A DNA stretch of 22,381 nt from Chara braunii (taxonomy: Eukaryota > Streptophyta > Charophyceae > Charales > Characeae). Location: NCBI GenBank assembly GCA_003427395.1, contig BFEA01000375.1, positions 1,056,698 to 1,079,078 of the forward strand, written 5' to 3'. Both the position numbers and the translations under genes were made by a program. Below the pieces are notes generated by a model. That model did not search any database, was not told where the DNA came from, and saw only the letters and a program-made list of their open reading frames with translations. Positions 1 through 9,650 of this stretch are shown here, piece by piece. The first letter of the stretch is position 1. Each line of letters opens with the position of its first letter.

Positions 1-64
<64 letters not shown>
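1..64. repeat. (TC)n microsatellite
   Basis: An uninterrupted TC dinucleotide run fills bases 1-64 and is followed by an imperfect CT-rich tail to about 86. It sits at the window edge, so its true length is unknown. No gene is associated with it. Confidence 0.98.
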
Positions 65-66
<2 letters not shown>

Positions 67-1285
67 CAGTCTCGCTCTCTCTCTCTATGTTGAATGTCGC
101 ATCATCGCCATGGTTAGAGTGATGCCCGTTTGCTCGCTGGCACGAAGAGTCACAAATGGGAACCACAGAGCTGCATACCTCTAGTCCGCTATGCCCATTG
201 GCGCCACCCTGGTGGGCGGCGTACACCTTGGGCACCTTCATCTCCCTAATGTGCGTCTCTCCCCTCTCGCGTGTCGTTCAAGCTTGCTTTTCTTCCCTTC
301 CCCGTGGACGGCGTACGCCATGCACACGGTCATTCGCCCTCGGTGAAGTGGGCCTTACAAGGTAAAAAATTGTTGCTTGTATAGCTGCCAGCACACAGCT
401 TCCTCGAGCTGCCGGCAGAGCTGGCACCCGCACAGGCAAGCCCATCTGCCCGAAAAGGAAGGGGTACCGGGCCATGCCCAGTACTAACTGCTACCCCGGT
501 ACCAGCTGTTAGCCTGGACTACAAATCTAGGCCCGGTGAACAGACCTCTGCTCTGATACCAATAGGACCAACAATAGATCCAACAATGACCCTTGTGGTG
601 CACATCCAGCCCGGGTACACTTGCCAAACCGGCAGGCTCTGCTTGTTGCAATCTCAGTGTCAATACAGCGTTAGTTCCTAGTTCAATAGTTGCAGCAGCA
701 GCACATTCCATTGTAGTCCCGGTACCGCAAATTGGCAATCCTCGTACCCCGCTTCATGCACTTTTAACTACCGAAAAAACAATAAACGTCACTCGCACTA
801 AGGGGAACAGGGGTCATAAGCGAGGTAACAAAATAGCCTAGATTGAGACAAACGTCGGGGTTAATACGTAATGTCATAATCACGAAAAAATACAATAAAA
901 ATAAAATATCATTCAAGATCGCGGATTTAGAGTTCCTTTTCATCCTAAATTATTTCGATCGCGTTCTTATATTTCTTCATACAGATAAATAAAATAGTCT
1001 TTCCAATTCGGTCGCGCAAAACCGATTGTGCGGAGACCCGCGCACACGTCAGCGACCAAGTATCTGAAGACAGGAGAGTAAGGGAAAAATATCCGCATAA
1101 CAGGCTCTTCAAGAGTAGGAAAAAATTAATATAGCCAATGACATAATAGTAGTCTTGTGTCAAGGTATAATCAGACAAAAAACAGGGGTCAACTCAGGTA
1201 CCCTATTTTTTTACCACTCATTCTTTAACATCAACCCTTAAAACCCTATCATCTGACTAACCTAAGCTTGAAATTATCCCATTTC
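65..1285. other. No gene recognised
   Basis: This stretch contains only short open frames of up to 84 codons on both strands. None has a recognisable domain and all look like chance frames. Bases 850-1250 are AT-rich without obvious structure. The one thing worth noting is a candidate copia-type primer-binding site on the minus strand, listed separately. Confidence 0.6.
550..561 (-). other. Candidate Ty1/copia primer-binding site
   Basis: The minus strand reads TGGTATCAGAGC, the 12-base complement of the plant initiator Met-tRNA 3' end that primes most plant copia elements. If real, an LTR should end just upstream on the minus strand (higher coordinates) and gag should follow at lower coordinates. 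I see neither a clear LTR terminus nor gag peptides, so this could be a remnant or a chance match. Confidence 0.3.
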
Positions 1286-1663
1286 GGGTGGGCGACTGAC
1301 TTTGGCCGCCCGACAGAGTGTCTTTTGCAAAACCTGTTCTGGGGCACATACTCCAAAATTATGCCCACGACCCTCAGGTTGCTCCAATGGTAGATCTTGC
1401 ACAACTGTCTCCCCACACCGGACTGACTCGTGTCAAAAACAGACCTTGAGCAGAAAGGTCTGTTATCTCTCATCTGCACCTACTGTTGTAGGACCACGCA
1501 TTCGCCCAAAGCAACATTGGAGCACTGCTTGCTGGCCTGCGTAATGGTTGCCCAGATATGGAGGTGGTGGGATGCGGCGTTTCATGCCCTGGCTGGTTTC
1601 CACATCCTGTGGGATCTAGGCCTTCTCCTGCTCAGCAGAAACCAGCACTTGACGACACAATGA
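1286..1663 (+). pseudogene. LINE ORF2 C-terminal zinc-finger fragment
   Basis: This is a relic of the C-terminal zinc-binding domain that follows the reverse transcriptase in plant L1-like LINEs (zf-RVT type). In one frame the translation runs from a WATDFGRPTE-like stretch through ILHNCLPTPD, then a CTYC pair (about 1475), then LEHCLLAC and IWRWWDAAF. That gives the expected Cys-Cys followed by His-Cys pattern with the W-rich tail. Two in-frame stops fall near 1400 and 1428, and the frame closes at 1661-1663. No reverse transcriptase lies upstream, so the piece is a 5'-truncated or shuffled fragment. The larger LINE at 11990-18435 breaks off before this domain, so the two may belong to one family, but they are different insertions. 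Confidence 0.7.
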
Positions 1664-1744
1664 ACCCCTTTCACCACTAACCAATTGGAAACCATGGTAA
1701 TTGGTCTCAGTGATAATTTCGCTGCACAATGTGAATCCAACAGT

Positions 1745-1784
1745 TGCGCTATGTGGGTCCCATGGCTGCGCTATGTGGATCCCA
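1745..1784 (+). repeat. Two-copy 22-bp tandem repeat
   Basis: An 18-base core (TGCGCTATGTGGGTCCCA) at 1745-1762 recurs at 1767-1784 with one G-to-A change, giving a 22-bp period. No coding role is apparent. Confidence 0.75.
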
Positions 1785-2060
1785 GCATTACCTTAGATTG
1801 CGCATACTGCAGTAGGGCGTTTTGAATCCGAGCTGCGTTTGGTCTGAGTTATCATTTCGTTGCGGTTTTTGAGTTGCATCGATCTGGATTCTCCACTTCG
1901 TTGAGGCTTCGCAACTACGTTAAGTTGGTTTCTCCACTCCATAGGGATTGTTGGGCTTGTTGCTATACGTTGTTGAACCTTTGTTGAGCTTGCCATTTGC
2001 GAAGCATGTTGCGTGGCGTTGTGTTTCAGTTGTGCATTTGTCGTGGTTGTTGTTGTGCTC

Positions 2061-2194
2061 CACTATACCTTGTTGCACACAGTTGATAAGCAGCATTGTG
2101 GATTACTATGGTGTTCGTTGTTGTGCACGGTTGCTAAGCACCGTGTGCATTACTATATTGTTCATTGATGCGCATGGTTGCTAACCGTGCTGTG
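2061..2194 (+). repeat. About 46-bp degenerate tandem repeat, three copies
   Basis: Copies start near 2061, 2102 and 2149. Each begins with a (T/C)ACTAT-type motif, continues into a TTG(T/A)TGC(A/G)CA(C/T)-like stretch and the phrase GGTTGCTAA, and ends at a GTG. The second and third copies are the most alike. The surrounding DNA from 1800 to 2250 has the same TTGTTG-rich texture, so more decayed copies may be present. No gene is seen here. Confidence 0.6.
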
Positions 2195-2199
2195 TTTTG

Positions 2200-2930
2200 C
2201 TGAGTTTACTATGTTTCACCTGCATTTTGAATAAAGCACATGGGAAAGTGTTGTACTCGAACGCAATCTTTCTAGGTTGTGTAACTACTATTTGGTCAGA
2301 GGTGGAGGCGCGATGACTATGAGGGCATTGGGGGCTGATCAGACTCTGCAAGGGGGTTACTGTTGCGACTTGGAGGTTTGTCAGGGAGGCATTATTCTAC
2401 ATTTTGGTCGTGGTGTTGCCATCTCCACTGGTTTTGTGGCCACCATTGCGGACCCTTTGGAAATTGAAGGTTTTAAGGCCCTCTCGTGCGAGTCTAAGTT
2501 TAACCTTCCTTGTATCTTGGGTGACTTAATGACCCTCCCTTTGCCCTTCTTACTCTAAGTCTAGTCTATTGGTTACAAAAGGAAGGCGACATGCGAGGCT
2601 GACAACCTTTAATCCGTGTCACACTGCCAACGCCTCTATAGGAGGCTGACTCACTGATTGCGTGAACTTTGTCAGAACCTAGGAGAGGTTCTAAAGGTAG
2701 GGAATTATCAGGTATATTTCCTCTTTCTGTGTGTGAACTCATTATACCCCTAACTTTACAGCCCTCTAGTTTTGTCTGAAGTGTATGTATGCACCCCTAC
2801 GATCATTATTTTTTTTTTCAAAATCTAATCAGATTGAGTAAAAAAACTTTATTATCCTACTTATTGTTTGAAGTCAGACTAAGGGGAAATGAAATGGGGG
2901 AAGGTGGGAAGAAGGTGGTTTTGCATGCGT
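2200..2930. other. No gene recognised
   Basis: A 93-codon open frame at 2277-2558 and a 73-codon frame at 2789-3010 show no motif, composition bias or signal that I recognise, and I treat them as chance frames. The AT content rises after about 2790 on entering the repeat block. Confidence 0.5.
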
Positions 2931-3250
2931 CAAACTTTATATCTAAGATGAATGATCTAACTATAATCTTATCATATACGATAGTATCAATTAAGAGTTA
3001 CAACCGATGATAACTTGGGCAGATTGAGCTTTGTTTTTAAGATGAATGGCTTAGTCATAGGCCCATATTGAAGACTAAGTTCAAAGAAGTTTATATTTTG
3101 TGTATTAAAGAGTTCAAGGTGGATGAAATTTTGTTTCTAAGATAAATAGTCTTAGTCGTACGCCTAATGAAGAGAGAAGAAGTTGTGCAACTTGTTCGTG
3201 TATAACTAAAGCAAAAGGTTAGACTTTATTTCTAAGATTAATGGCCTAAC
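2931..3250 (+). repeat. Repeat family A, four copies, about 96-bp period
   Basis: A roughly 31-base core related to CTTTGTTTCTAAGATGAATG followed by GCTTAGTC occurs at about 2931, 3026, 3125 and 3220. The regular 95-99 bp spacing marks a decayed tandem array. Intervening sequence is poorly conserved. The same core recurs in reverse orientation at 3931-4036. Confidence 0.7.
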
Positions 3251-3420
3251 TCAATACCCTATGCAAGCTAGGATAAAGGGTTAATCATCTTAAGGTTCAA
3301 TGACCTACTAATATGAAAAACAACTCGGGGAGTTCGTGAAAGCATTTATCTTGTTGCATGTATCTGCTTGCTCATGAGTCTAGTCTGAGTCATAGAAGTT
3401 TGTTGAATTTCATCCTTTTA

Positions 3421-4300
3421 GAGTCAAGATTGTCTGAACTTCATATTTGATTTTATAGAAATTTTGAAAAGTCACTTTCACTAGAGGAAGTCCTGCCGAA
3501 ATTTCTAGAAATTCAAAGAGTTAGTCAAATTTTATCTCTAAAAAATTAAACTTTTGAGTCGTTTGTCTCAAACTTATACCAGACTTTGTATAAATCTTGG
3601 TAGCCTACCCTCTCTAGGGAAAGTGCTGCCGAAATTTTTACTAAATCGGAGAGTTACACAAAACTTAACCTCCTAAAAGTCAAAGTTATTTTTTAGTTCA
3701 TATTTAGCTTTGTATAAATTTTGGAAAGTCACTTTCACTAAGGGAAGTGCTGCCAAAAGTTTTACAAATCTAAAGGGTTAGTTAAATTTTTCCTTTGTAG
3801 AATTCAAGTTTTGTCTGTAAGTTGTATTTGACTCAGTATAAATCTTGAAAGCCTACTTTTCTAGAGACGTGTTCCCAATTTTTTTACTAATTTAGAACGT
3901 TGAACAAAATTTGACTCCTTCGTATCTTCAGACTAAATCATTCATCTAAGAAACAAAGTTTTAGTCCTCCACTTGTATTTCCCTCAAAGCAAACACACAA
4001 TGAGTTGAGTCATTCATCTTAAAAACAAAGTTAAACCCTGTTTTTAGAAACACAAATAAGTTTGGGAAACTCTATGTCATTCATCCAATTTCATATTTAG
4101 CTTGGTATAAATTATGGAAAAACACTTTCTCTAATGGAAATGTTACCGAAAGTTTCTTAGTTTTCAAGTGTTAAATTTATTTTGGCTTATGAAAATTTTG
4201 ACAATCCACCTTATTGAGGGGCAATGTTGTCGAAATTTATGAAAATTTTAACAACCCACCTTGCTTAGGGGAGATGTTGCCGAAATATTTTATAAATTCT
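3421..4300 (+). repeat. Repeat family B, about 120-129 bp period
   Basis: Four fairly complete units start near 3421, 3548, 3677 and 3801. Each reads in order: a TCAAG-like start, a CATATTTGACTTTGTATAAA-like stretch, CTTTCACTAGGGAAGTGCTG, CCGAAATTTTTA, then AGAGTTAGTCAAA. More decayed pieces follow at about 4090-4170, 4190-4240 and 4245-4300, each keeping the (T/C)TG(C/T)CGAAATTT-like motif. There is no coding potential. It may be the LTR or untranslated region of a decayed retroelement, but I cannot show that. Confidence 0.75.
3931..4036 (-). repeat. Inverted copies of repeat family A
   Basis: Two copies of the family A core are read on the minus strand, at about 3931-3964 and 4007-4036 (plus-strand phrases CATTCATCTAAGAAACAAAG and CATTCATCTTAAAAACAAAG). 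They lie inside the family B block, so A units flank the main B units in opposite orientations. Confidence 0.65.
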
Positions 4301-4600
4301 GGTACTAATTAGAGTACGGATAAGACTTAGTTGAAAAGAATAAGAGACAGTGATGATACGAGGTTTATATTCCATACATTTAATTGTAGCTTTAGGTAAT
4401 TGCATGTGTTGTGTTGCAGACCCTGTCCAGTTGATCTGACTCAAGGGTTGATTAGGTTCAGCAAGATCCTACAAGGATCAACACTTTCTTTTATCGTTTA
4501 ATAACAGGTTTGTTCCCGACTCAACTTTAACTCGTTTTTGTGCATCAACCTAAAATTTTAGCCTCTGTAGGTTGAATTGTTTCTTGGGTTTTTACCCAAA

Positions 4601-5211
4601 GTACCTATTGATGGAAACGGTGCTTCGGGCGCTGTAGACTGAAGATTTATGTAATTTAAAACTCTGGGAATTATTTCACGTAAATTTTCGCATGAACCAA
4701 TGCAAACAGGATTAAAAGTGGTGGATAACCGTGTTCCAATGCGTCATGGTCAACGATAACTTATTATTCGAGATAGACAAACAGGTAAGACTCCTATAGC
4801 TATTGACTTTGTAGCACATCGAATATGTTCGAAGCTTTTTCGAACGTCCGAACGTGTTCGGGTGTTCAACCGAATGCCTCCCGAGCGTGTTCGACCGAAC
4901 ATATTAAAAAAATATATATTAAAAATCTTATTTCGGTTTTTTAGTTTTAACTCGATTTTGGTTACGAATTTGAGCATACCTCCATGACAAAATTTGTTTG
5001 TAGTATTATTTTACATAAGATTTTTTTTTCATATTTTTTTAAGATTTGTTTTTTTTCTAATATTTTTATGCTCGCGTTCAGAGGGTTTTGGCGCTCGTTT
5101 GCATTCAGTCGCGAACGTTCGGGTTCAGTCACCAAACCCAAATACGATGCTACACAGACTATTGATAATATATTGAATCAAAAACATATCAATGCTGAAG
5201 GTGCCTCTTAG
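4601..5211 (+). pseudogene. atp1: Mitochondrial atp1 fragment (numt), split by an insertion
   Basis: A fragment of the alpha subunit of mitochondrial F1-ATP synthase lies in this otherwise nuclear-looking DNA. Bases 4601-4806 and 5166-5208 form one uninterrupted reading frame once the element at 4807-5157 and one target duplication are set aside. Recognisable pieces in order are VPIDGNGA, KTLGII (normally KAPGII), HEPMQTGLK, VPMRHGQR (normally VPIGRGQR), the P-loop portion DRQTGKT, then AIDNILNQK and INAEG. Stops occur near 4631, 4643 and 4757, and a TAG sits at 5209-5211, so it cannot make protein. Only about 80 codons of the usual 500 or so remain. Homology before 4601 and after 5211 is not convincing. 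This is a nuclear insertion of mitochondrial DNA. The alternative, true mitochondrial DNA, is unlikely given the stops and the surrounding retroelements. Confidence 0.88.
4807..5157. mobile_element. hAT-like non-autonomous TIR element, copy 1 (351 bp)
   Basis: The element begins CTTTGTAGCACATCG and ends TACGATGCTACACAG, so both ends read CTNTGTAGCA inward. It is flanked by GCTATTGA (4799-4806) and ACTATTGA (5158-5165), an 8-bp target duplication with one mismatch. An 8-bp duplication with short TIRs is the hAT pattern. Removing the element restores the atp1 reading frame through AIDNILNQK, which independently confirms the borders. The interior is rich in GTTCG/CGAAC motifs near both ends and AT-rich in the middle. 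It has no transposase and shares its plan and core phrases with the element at 15667-16036. Confidence 0.85.
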
Positions 5212-6777
5212 AAGAAAGCTACCCATATATCGAAAACAGTACCTGTCCTTGGTCATAACACCTTTCAAAGTATGTGGTGACAACCTTACGTAAGATTGAT
5301 TCCAGACATTGCAGACAATTAAGAGTTGAAAGGTAATACTGGTAAAGTCCTGGATCGCAAAGGATCCATAGTACCCGCAATGTAATTTAATTGAATGAAT
5401 ATTTCATGATTGAATGAAGAATTTCATTTAATTAATTGAATCGGTGAAGAACTCAAAATCATTCTTCGAATTATCTTACCATATATTCATGTTAAAAGTA
5501 TCCTAAGAAAAACGATGTTGCCTGCCCCTATCCACAAATCATCCCCGTATTTTTTTCCACACAATCTCTAATGCGCTTCCGACCTAAGTAAGGCACGGAG
5601 AATACACTACACGAGCATTCACCACCGACAAGGGCGACATCGGCGCCAAGTCGCCGACGAATATGCAATCACGGGATCGATCTCCCTCGATAATGATAAT
5701 GAGAAGGTCCCACGTAGATCGCGAGCCTAGGCCGAACAGAGATGGGTTGCACAGAGGTCGCTTTCTTTATCAGGTCAACCAGCGTTCAAGCATACCGGTA
5801 CCGATAGATAAGGAGGTCTTTTTAATCTTACAACAAGCATTTTTTTTCGATCTTTAACGTGGTTTTCTTATATACCCGCAAAGTATCTGCCAAACGACTT
5901 AATTCAATATTGATATAAAAGAAGTGAGCGTGTTTGACTTCATAATCCTTGTGTGAATAAGGCAATGGGAGTGGGTGCAAAGAGTGGTTGAAGTTTACCT
6001 TGTTTAGTGTGTGGTTTGTCGATGTTAAATCTTTGCATGACGGCAGGTATGTTTATGATTTGGACTATAGATTTGACTTGCCTATGATCGTTTTTATATT
6101 AACTCCACTATGATTATGCCTTCTGTATTTGCGTGACTCAATGTAACCATGCATGAGGGTTGAGTGAATTTGGGTTGAGAGAAATGAAAGTTTTCATTGT
6201 TTTGCTTGATAAAGTTTTGTGGTTGGACAATGAGATCCGTGACAGTTGTCAAAGTCAAACCTTTTGACATGTTTCAAGGCTTCCGAAGATGGGGCCTCCT
6301 CCTACAAATCAGGGGCATTCCGCCTCCACAAAAGGTTGTAGCCTGCCTACCGCTCCTCTTCGCAGTGCGCAGAAGAGGATAGGACAAACAATAATATTCT
6401 TGATTGTCTAGCATCATGAGAATAATTCCTCAAGACGCGTGTCAACCCACATTTGAGAGTCGAAAGCAACCCTCAAAACCATCAAGGACCGTATAGTTAT
6501 GGGTTCCACATAGTACTTATGCATTGCGATTGTTCACATATTCATGCATGGTTAGTCGGTATGATAAAATTTGTGTCGTTGCGTTATTTATTCAGAGTCT
6601 TGTGTGTGACGCCTTCTTATTCAGTTGTCAAAAAGTTATGGGTTGAAAGGGAAAAAAATGGACTAGGCGCAATTTATGCGCCATTTCGGTTTTCTTATTA
6701 TTAAAGTGTACATGTGATTAGATTAGTCGTCCCAGTCGAGCGGCGTAGGACTGCGCTTGGCAAATCATTGCTCCGAG
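5212..6777. other. No gene recognised
   Basis: About 1.5 kb without a supportable feature. Around 5380-5450 there is AT-rich sequence with repeated TTGAATGAA-like words. A 64-codon open frame at 5663-5857 encodes an arginine-rich peptide but has no domain I know. Short frames at 6197-6382 and 6453-6704 are also unrecognised. Decayed gypsy sequence may begin slightly before 6778. Confidence 0.5.
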
Positions 6778-8620
6778 CGTCGTTTCTTGCACGAGTTCAA
6801 TTAAGGCTTTGACCACGAGTACCCCTTATGCTATATCAAACGAGAAGCACCCTCGGTTGGGCCACCTCTACGATTGCACACAAGAAGCTTTTAGACGTGG
6901 TTTGGTAGCTCGGTGGGGATACCCATACGTAGGAAGGTGACAACTCTCATAGGTAGAGGTAAGTTGTGCTTCACATGACCCTATCTTGTCATAGGGGTTC
7001 GCGAGAGGTACAACTAGCGCACTCGGCTGCAACGGTAGCGCTCTGCGAGAAGTCCTGCACAATCTTGCGTGACCTGGCCGAGAGGATCCCCCGGCAGGAC
7101 TGATGCGCTCAACATTGCGTCGCGGATGATTTTGTCTCGCCCCATGAGTACATGGCTTGTCTTGTGAGTTCCTATGATCTCCGGAAGAAATTGGAGGAAT
7201 TAGAGGAGCAAACTGCCAAGGATCCAGACTTCAGTCCCATCCTTGAGCAGATCAAAGTTCACCCTAGCAGTCACCTTAATTTCCACGATTGTGAAGGTTT
7301 GATATTTTGACATTATAGAAAGTATAACCAGGTGTGTGCATCCAACCATGCGCCTATCTGCACTCACTTCTTGGATTTGACTCATACTCGGAGTGGACAC
7401 TTCAGTTTGAAAAGACCTACAAAAAACAATTGGAAAAGTTTGTTTGGTCTTGGATGAAAGGAATGACCTGAAAGTTTGTGGCTGAGTGTCAAGTTTGTCA
7501 ACGCATCAAACCATCTTGATAAAATCTTTATGGGCGGTTGCATCCTCTTCCTATCCGCGATGGTTTTTATGAGTCTATCTCCATTAACTTCACGAACACG
7601 GAAAAGAAGAGCAGGAACGAACATTCGCAAGTGATGATGATTGTTGACCACTTTTAAAATTTTTTGAATCTGATTCAATTCCCACCTCACGTCCCAACTA
7701 ACCTTGTGATCGAGGAGTTTAACAAGAGGTACATTCTGCAGTATGACCTCTCGAAGACTCTTGTGAGTGACCGGGACATTGGGTTCATAAGTGCAGATTG
7801 GAAGAACTTCCTCCTAGATTCATAACATTAAACTCAAGATAACGCTTGGTCGACATCACGAAGCCAATGGAGTGACTGAGGAAATCAACCAGACAGTGAT
7901 CCAACTTCTCTCCGCACTAATTGTTCCCAATCAGAACTCTTGGGATGAGGAATTGTGAATTGTGCAAGGGTTATACAACAACTCCATACACTCATCCACC
8001 TGGATGACACCAAAACAGTTCCGCATCGGGTAACAGATTTGCAATCCCATATCCTATATGTTTCTTGATCCCAAACACCTGACCCGCCTGGATATAAAGC
8101 GAAGTTTTATCGCTTGCTCAAAGTTCTTGTTGCAGCCATGGAGAAGCGACGCATTATCATGATCTAACATGCTAACAAAAAACGTCAGTTTGAACTTTTC
8201 ACGATGGGAAGCTACATCCAGGTAAAAATGTTTGAGTTTTTTTAAGAAGAGGGGGTGTCGCGAAAACTTATTCCTCAGTATTACGGTTCATGGCAGGTGT
8301 TGAAACATGTGGGGGATGATTTGTTCAGTCCTCCTTATGTGATTGGCGTGCCACCTCATTTGCGCACATACCTAGGCTTTCAAGCATTAAAGTTGTTTCT
8401 GTATCTGCTTCCTAAAACCTTTCTATATCGGGAACCGATGATCCCTTGTGCAATCGATGACAGTCACGAGATTGATAGAATTGTTGAACATAGTGAGAAA
8501 GGGAAGAACAGGCAATACAAGGTCCATTTTTTGTATCATCCGTTAGAGGAATTTTAATGGATTTGCAAAAGAGAAAGTGCACCGTGAGTCTTCAAAACCT
8601 ACGAACCACTGATGGTCTCC
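6778..8620 (+). pseudogene. Ty3/gypsy chromovirus-type pol relic, copy 1
   Basis: This is decayed polyprotein sequence covering the end of RNase H, integrase and a chromodomain-like tail. In order: RRFLHEF (about 6778, resembling the RNase H end); VADDFVS (about 7120, from an ADALSR-like motif); DPDFSPILEQIK (about 7225); an HHCC zinc-binding region with THTRSGHF (about 7385) and AECQVCQRIK (about 7485); ESISINF (about 7575); TLVSDRD (about 7760); and HHEANGVTEEINQ (about 7860). The first catalytic Asp of integrase appears as Asn, while the second Asp and the Glu are readable. Several stops and frame changes make it inactive. The 3' part is described separately at 8255-8557. No LTRs were identified. 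Confidence 0.85.
8255..8557 (+). pseudogene. Integrase C-terminus and chromodomain-like portion of gypsy copy 1
   Basis: This 100-codon stretch is the longest undamaged piece of gypsy copy 1. It opens with SRKLIPQYYGSWQVLKHVGDD, the GPY/F-type module found at integrase C-termini (here YYGSW), and continues through VPPHLRTY. It ends with EIDRIVEHSEKGKNRQYKV and HPLEEF, which matches the start and core of a chromodomain. The stop at 8555-8557 replaces the codon before W, and readable sequence (WICKRESAP) continues for roughly 60 bp, so this is not a natural terminus. In chromoviruses this domain guides integration towards particular chromatin. It is not an independent gene. Confidence 0.8.
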
Positions 8621-9009
8621 GAACAACAGCCATAGTCCTCCGATCAGCAAGCAAAACAACAACCAAAGGTTACGGAACATTCCCGATCAGTTTTGGCCAC
8701 CTACACCTATGATGCACTGTACAGGGAATTGAGTGAGTTACTCGCTCAAAGGGACCTCGCTTTTGAGGAGGGGGTCGTAAAATGATGGGCAAAAACACAG
8801 ACTGAGAGCACTGCTGATTTCTAAATTTTGCCGCTGGAATGAAGGCCTTGCTGAGATTCTCGCGTTCTGCTGAGTTTTGTAAGTTTGTGTATGTGCGTGA
8901 TAGATGGTCTGCGTGCTTGCCTGAGTGTATGTTGGCCTGAATGTATATGAGACCCGCAAGGGCACTTGATTGTTTGGAGGATCCGTAAGACTGCTACTTA
9001 CCTGTGGCC
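8621..9009. other. No gene recognised, between the two gypsy copies
   Basis: Weak coding texture continues to about 8790 (YDALYRELSELLAQRDLAFEE-like peptide at 8710-8775), possibly the gypsy tail or the start of another element. A purine run (GAGGAGGGGG, 8765-8774) could be a polypurine tract, but no LTR start with a matching partner was found. The rest is featureless. Confidence 0.45.
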
Positions 9010-9650
9010 GTTGACCTCTCGTACCCAGTATGCAATAGCAAACGAGAAACGCCCTCGGTTGGGCCACCTCTGCGATTGCACTCAAGAAACTTTTAGACGT
9101 GGTTCGGTAGCTCAGCGGGGATATACCTACCTAGGGAGGTGACAACTCCCTTCGGTGGAGGTAAGTTGTGCCTCACATGACCCTATCATGTCGTAGGGGT
9201 TCGCGAGAGGCACAACTAGCGCACTCGGCCACGGCAACAGAGCTCAGCGAGAAGTCCTGCAATATCCTGCATGACGTGGCCGAGAGGATCCCCCCGCGAG
9301 ACCGATGCGCTCGACATTGTGTCGTCGATGCTTTGTCTCGCCCCATGAGTACATGGCTTGCCTTGTGAACTCCTACGACCTCCGAAAAAATTGAAGGAGG
9401 CATTAGTGGAGCAGATTGCTAAAGATCTGGACCTAAGTCCCATCCTTGAGCAGATCAAAGTTGATCGTAGCAGCCAACCTGATTTCCACGACTGTAAAGG
9501 TTTACTCTTCTGACGCTGTGGAAAGTATAATCGGGTGTGTGTATCCAACCATGAGCCTATCCTCACTCACTTCTTGGATTTGACTCATACTCGGAGTGAA
9601 CACTTCGGTTTGAAAAGACTTACGGAAGCCTATTGGAAAAGTTTATTTGA
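9010..9650 (+). pseudogene. Ty3/gypsy pol relic, copy 2 (truncated)
   Basis: This is a direct repeat of bases about 6820-7455 of gypsy copy 1, clearly homologous along its length but with many substitutions. It keeps CVVDALSRPMSTW (about 9310), the ADALSR-type motif better preserved than in copy 1. It also keeps the SPILEQIK region (about 9437) and the zinc-binding start with THTRSEHFGLKRLTEAYW (9585-9638). Homology to copy 1 stops abruptly at about 9650, where Harbinger transposase sequence on the opposite strand begins. Integrase core and chromodomain are missing. It is an inactive fragment. The two copies are not an LTR pair, because the repeated part is internal coding sequence. Confidence 0.85.

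Noticed and set aside
3490-3510. Regularly spaced family B repeats as a CRISPR array
   Set aside because: Units are long, degenerate and contiguous, without constant short repeats and unique spacers, and the context is eukaryotic.
8765-8800. Purine run GAGGAGGGGG followed by TGATGGGC as a gypsy polypurine tract and 3' LTR start
   Set aside because: The run is not immediately followed by TG, and no second copy of the sequence downstream of it was found that could be a 5' LTR.
6820-9650. The two gypsy copies as the LTR pair of a single element
   Set aside because: The repeated sequence encodes internal pol domains, and only copy 1 continues into integrase and chromodomain, so they are two partial copies.
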